NCBI GenBank assembly: GCA_035568375.1
Contig: DATMOG010000066.1
Location: 1 to 14,862, forward strand
Source: JACDET01 sp035568375
GTDB taxonomy: Bacteria > Patescibacteriota > Microgenomatia > Levybacterales > UBA12049
Length of the DNA: 14,862 nt
Direction of reading: 5' to 3'
Part shown: piece by piece, positions 12,338 to 14,862 of the stretch
Layout: every line of letters begins with the position of its first letter
How positions within the stretch are numbered: the stretch's first letter is position 1
Position numbers and translations under genes: made by a program
The notes under the pieces: generated by a model
What the model was told of the DNA's origin: nothing
What the model saw: only the letters and a program-made list of their open reading frames with translations
Database searches by the model: none

Positions 12338-13246
12338 TTATAAAAAATAAGGAATAATTTTTTCCAAATTATTTGTCGTTATCTGATGTTCGTCAATAAT
12401 TTCTACTATTGCTTTTTCTTCCTGACAAAGCACTACTAAACCAAAGCCCAACTGCTCTTTTGGTGTTTGTAAGTCAGCGGTAAAAGAATCTCCCATGAAA
12501 ATAGCGTTTTTTAGAATGATAGGAGAGCCAAAATCTTTTTCAGCTAGGTTTATCCCTTTTTTGAAGAAATCAAGATGAGGTTTGTCTTCGGGGTCTCCGA
12601 TAGAAACAATATTGAATTCTAATCCTTTGTTTCTCAATAGTTGCATGCGTTCTCTTTTGAAAGATTCTGAATATTCTGGAATGTATTCGAACTGACCATT
12701 CGATTTTAGTTTCAACCTTGCATCGCTACTTGTTATCAGGTAAAGGGGTCTTCCATGTTGTTTGATAATATCAGTAAGGTTTTTTACACCTGGTAGTAGT
12801 TCTGTTTTTTCACTAAGGGTTACCCAATATGCATCAGCAGCTTCGTAGAGTAGTTCAGGAGAGATCTGTAAGTTTGCTCTATCGGCAGCAATTTGAATAA
12901 AAATCTCTCTGCTAAATTTTTTTACAGTACCATATTTTTCTTTGATTTCTTGTTGATATTTTTCAATTTTTTCCCAAAGATTGTCAAATTCTTCTTTTTT
13001 GATAGCTGATGTTGACCAATCATCTTCAGTTTTATTTCGCAGCCCAGCCATCATAGTATGGAAAACTTCAATGAAGTTTTTTTTGATTTTTTTGCCAATT
13101 TCTTTTCCAAATCGAGCTGTAAACACAAGTTCAACACCTTCAGAGGCTACTTCAGTATTTTTTGCTGTATTGATAAGCGTATCATCAACATCAGAGAACC
13201 AAATGGAATCTTGCCAGGTGATTTTATGGAGCTGGTTAGTCTGCAT
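12338..13246 (-). CDS. HAD-superfamily hydrolase (probable phosphatase, C1 cap)
   Basis: This is a 302-residue protein with all core haloacid-dehalogenase motifs. Motif I is SDVDDTLIN (18-26), with nucleophile D19 and acid/base D21. Motif II is YLITSSDAR (169-177), with T172 or S173. A lysine in DPEDKPHLDFF (218-228, K222) fits motif III. Motif IV is FMGDSFTADLQ (250-260), with D253 and D258. The long helical insert between motifs I and II (about 35-150), including WEKIEKYQQEIKEKYG, is a large C1-type cap that sets specificity. Members mostly dephosphorylate small metabolites; the substrate is unknown. It is longer than typical 220-residue phosphoglycolate phosphatase-like enzymes because of the cap. 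The gene stands alone, bordered by IS remnants on both sides, yet its frame is intact, suggesting selection. Confidence 0.9.
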   Translation of the reverse strand: MQTNQLHKITWQDSIWFSDVDDTLINTAKNTEVASEGVELVFTARFGKEIGKKIKKNFIEVFHTMMAGLRNKTEDDWSTSAIKKEEFDNLWEKIEKYQQEIKEKYGTVKKFSREIFIQIAADRANLQISPELLYEAADAYWVTLSEKTELLPGVKNLTDIIKQHGRPLYLITSSDARLKLKSNGQFEYIPEYSESFKRERMQLLRNKGLEFNIVSIGDPEDKPHLDFFKKGINLAEKDFGSPIILKNAIFMGDSFTADLQTPKEQLGFGLVVLCQEEKAIVEIIDEHQITTNNLEKIIPYFL

Positions 13247-13259
13247 AAGTTATAGTTGT

Positions 13260-13289
13260 ATTATATTTTAGAGCTAATCATTATGTAAA
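13260..13289 (-). promoter_or_regulatory. promoter of the HAD gene
   Basis: On the minus strand TTTACA (13289-13284), an 18-bp spacer and TATAAT (13265-13260) lie 13 nt before the ATG at 13246. The predicted leader is about 6 nt and has no ribosome-binding site. Confidence 0.5.
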
Positions 13290-13354
13290 GCAATTGTTGT
13301 GTTTTATTAAACCACAATAGAAATGTCATCTTAGCAAGAACGGCAAACTCAAGT

Positions 13355-13368
13355 ATGATAGCTATCAT
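13355..13368. repeat. perfect 14-bp palindrome ATGATAGCTATCAT
   Basis: An uninterrupted palindrome ends 6 bp before the relic transposase start codon at 13375. It may be an operator or part of the insertion-sequence end. Confidence 0.45.
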
Positions 13369-13374
13369 GTATGG

Positions 13375-13662
13375 ATGGCTGACACGAAGCTCACTAATGA
13401 AGAGCAAGAAAAAACTACGATTCTTAAACTTGCAATTGCAGGGGAAATTACCAATGCTTATGCCGTGAATCTTTACCTGTGAGGCAAATGCAGCGAACAA
13501 AAGCAAAAATTGCAAAGTTGGTTTATCGGGCATACATGGGTTAAAAGGGAAACCTGATAATCACCGAATTTCAGAGGTAATAAAGGAAACAGCGCTTTTC
13601 CTCATCAAAGAAAAATATATTGATTTTAGACCAACATTTGCAACAGAAAAATTTGGACTGAC
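13375..13662 (+). mobile_element. decayed N-terminal part of an ISNCY/IS1202-like transposase
   Basis: The plus strand opens MADTKLTNEEQEKTTILKL, then AIAGEITNAYAVNLYL and a TGA. A second frame carries on with PVRQMQRTKAKIAKLVYRAY. A third gives KGKPDNHRISEVIKETALFL and then IDFRPTFATEKFGL. The joined sequence matches the helix-turn-helix start of ISNCY/IS1202-type transposases, which have a K-L-T-xEE-Q start, xxGEIT-xxxA, L-S-V-RQ-V-QR, GKP-S-NHR-I and DFxPTxATEKL. The DDE catalytic domain is missing: similarity ends near 13660, where the recombinase coding strand takes over. At least two frameshifts and one stop confirm that it is dead. The element seems to have landed beside, or been cut by, the recombinase gene on the other strand. 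Confidence 0.7.
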
Positions 13663-14862
13663 AGCAAGAGTTGTGTTTATTGAATATTTGTTCAGAGAAT
13701 TCTATCTCTTCCTCCCATCTCGTCTGTCGAAAATCATCCCAAGTAGCGAGCAAAGTAGGACGATAGGCATAATAACCATCCATTTGGCCTATCAAATCAG
13801 TCTTTTCCTTCGGTTCGAAATTCTTTATCCTTGCAACGACCAGTTTTTTGATTTTCGTACTATTTGTCGCATGAACAGCTTCGGATAATAATTTGAAGGC
13901 TTTTGAATAAGCAAAGTAGATTTTTCCTTCATCAATAGTAATCTTTTCAAATACCAATCGAAGCAACTGTCTTTTTTTATCGGTATCCTTTGCTTTCAGG
14001 TAGATTGCCTTTGCTTGTTGAGAAATATCATAAATGTTTATTGCCAATTGATAGAATTGCGAGCTTGCGTTTGCGTGCTTTTGAATTGATTCAGTGACTT
14101 TATCTTTTTCATCGGTATATTGCTTGAATTTCTTATTGTAAAATTCTTCCGTAATTTTGCCATCGATTTTATCATCGTATATTTTCTCAAATCGTTCCTC
14201 AATCAGTTTATATCGCGCATTCAATTCATCAAGTGAGGTTGTGTAATACTCAATTGTGTCTTTATGGCTTTCCTTGAGTGCTTTGCGTATCCATTCTGCC
14301 AATCTTGGACTTTTTACTTGTAATTGATTGAAAGCATTTATAAGTTGCTTCTCTACTTCTTTTTCCGTAAACCATTTTCTCTGTTTGCAGTTACGGTAAT
14401 GGTTACAATGACCGTAGTTGATTCCTTTATGCGGTTCCCATGTTATAAGGCCAGTACAATCGATACATCTTATTAGAGCTTTGAATAAGTGATTATGCTT
14501 ACGGTATTTTGGTGTTGATTTACCTTTCAAAAGCTGTTGCACTTTATTGAATAACTCCACGCTTATAAGTGGTTTATGTTTGCCTTGTGTAACAACTCCA
14601 TTCCACCGCATTTTACCAATATAGAATGGGTCTTGAAGAAGCATGTGCATGCGGCTTTTGACAATTTTATTGCCATTTCTATTTCTTAACCCCATTTCTG
14701 CCATCGTAACTGTGAGTTTTTTCACGGAATAATCACCAGTGGCGTAAAGCTCGAACATTTTTATAGCCAGAGTCTTCTTTGCTTCATCAACAACATGTTC
14801 TTTATGCCCCTTATCGCCAACAGCTTTATATCCCGGTGGTGGAGTTGTAGGAAAGCCGCCTT
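13571..14862 (-). CDS. large serine recombinase, C-terminal part, cut by window edge
   Basis: The frame is open from the right edge, upstream of the internal ATG at 14758, so the true start lies beyond the window. Residues encoded at the edge (GGFPTTPPPGYKAVGDKG) are the typical entry to the Recombinase domain. Numbering from the ATG at 14758, LLQDPFYIGKMRWNG (40-54) is a hallmark of the DNA-binding domain. A zinc ribbon has C98, C101, C118 and C124. A coiled coil (about 155-230) lies in the usual position. WDDFRQTRWEEEIEF (about 342-356) is close to the normal end of such proteins. About 35 further residues, Cys- and Phe-rich, are encoded by the antisense of the decayed transposase. The catalytic serine domain is off-window. 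Such enzymes integrate or excise phages and mobile elements. Whether the altered tail matters is unknown. Confidence 0.88.
   Translation of the reverse strand, partial: GGFPTTPPPGYKAVGDKGHKEHVVDEAKKTLAIKMFELYATGDYSVKKLTVTMAEMGLRNRNGNKIVKSRMHMLLQDPFYIGKMRWNGVVTQGKHKPLISVELFNKVQQLLKGKSTPKYRKHNHLFKALIRCIDCTGLITWEPHKGINYGHCNHYRNCKQRKWFTEKEVEKQLINAFNQLQVKSPRLAEWIRKALKESHKDTIEYYTTSLDELNARYKLIEERFEKIYDDKIDGKITEEFYNKKFKQYTDEKDKVTESIQKHANASSQFYQLAINIYDISQQAKAIYLKAKDTDKKRQLLRLVFEKITIDEGKIYFAYSKAFKLLSEAVHATNSTKIKKLVVARIKNFEPKEKTDLIGQMDGYYAYRPTLLATWDDFRQTRWEEEIEFSEQIFNKHNSCCQSKFFCCKCWSKINIFFFDEEKRCFLYYL

Noticed and set aside
12981..13271. Two overlapping plus-strand frames over the HAD N-terminus
   Set aside because: They are antisense to motif I of the HAD gene and their translations have no recognisable features.
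13261..13533. 90-codon minus-strand frame over the ISNCY-like relic
   Set aside because: It is the antisense of the decayed transposase, whose plus-strand similarity is much more convincing.
13673..13888. 71-codon plus-strand frame at the recombinase 3' end
   Set aside because: It begins at the relic/recombinase junction and is antisense to recombinase coding sequence.
1..14862. tRNA, rRNA or CRISPR array
   Set aside because: I saw no cloverleaf-like segment, no conserved rRNA stretch and no regularly spaced repeats with unique spacers on either strand; a covariance-model scan was not possible.

Overview
The window is AT-rich, with short genes, small intergenic gaps and almost no Shine-Dalgarno sequences. 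Several promoters place an extended -10 box directly in front of the start codon. It holds housekeeping and stress genes (CDF transporter, slipin, HAD, phosphoribosyltransferase), lone MFS transporters, a large serine recombinase and many decayed genes. This resembles a Patescibacteria (Candidate Phyla Radiation) genome, or another AT-rich bacterium with weak purifying selection. The taxonomic call is inference only. TGA is used as a normal stop in intact genes (Fic, the first MFS, GNAT), so the standard bacterial code applies.

Layout: (1) Positions 1-142 on the minus strand are the start of a RelE/HigB-type toxin gene, transcribed divergently from (2) a tight three-gene operon at 391-2466. 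That operon encodes an ArsR-family metal sensor, a Zn/Cd-type CDF exporter with His-rich tails, and a stand-alone FAD/NAD(P) reductase of the ferredoxin-reductase fold. It has a near-consensus promoter, a dyad operator at the predicted transcription start, and an imperfect 27-bp direct repeat on each side. (3) A Fic protein with the complete AMPylation motif, an N-terminal inhibitory motif and a C-terminal winged helix follows (2773-3915). Its promoter is embedded in four copies of a TATCTATG motif, which suggests autorepression. (4) A broken gene (3937-4461, minus), an MFS transporter, a GNAT acetyltransferase and a slipin/stomatin SPFH protein follow, with a short GTCTRACC palindrome repeated around them. 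(5) A second MFS transporter (minus), a frameshifted Mpo1-like (DUF962) membrane protein, a 302-residue protein of uncertain, possibly kinase-like fold, and a phosphoribosyltransferase come next. Two of the leaders here share a long repeat with the Fic upstream region. (6) From 11300 to 13660 lie a frameshifted unknown gene, the tail of an IS4-type transposase, an intact HAD phosphatase, and a decayed ISNCY/IS1202-like transposase. (7) A large serine recombinase runs off the right edge, and its 3' end reads into the antisense of the last relic.

Functionally, the clearest units are the metal-responsive arsR-CDF-reductase operon and the probably self-regulated Fic gene. The other intact genes look like single-gene transcription units, several of them predicted to be leaderless. 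At least six decayed reading frames are visible. Some breaks fall in runs of six A or T and could be assembly errors, but in-frame stops elsewhere indicate genuine decay.
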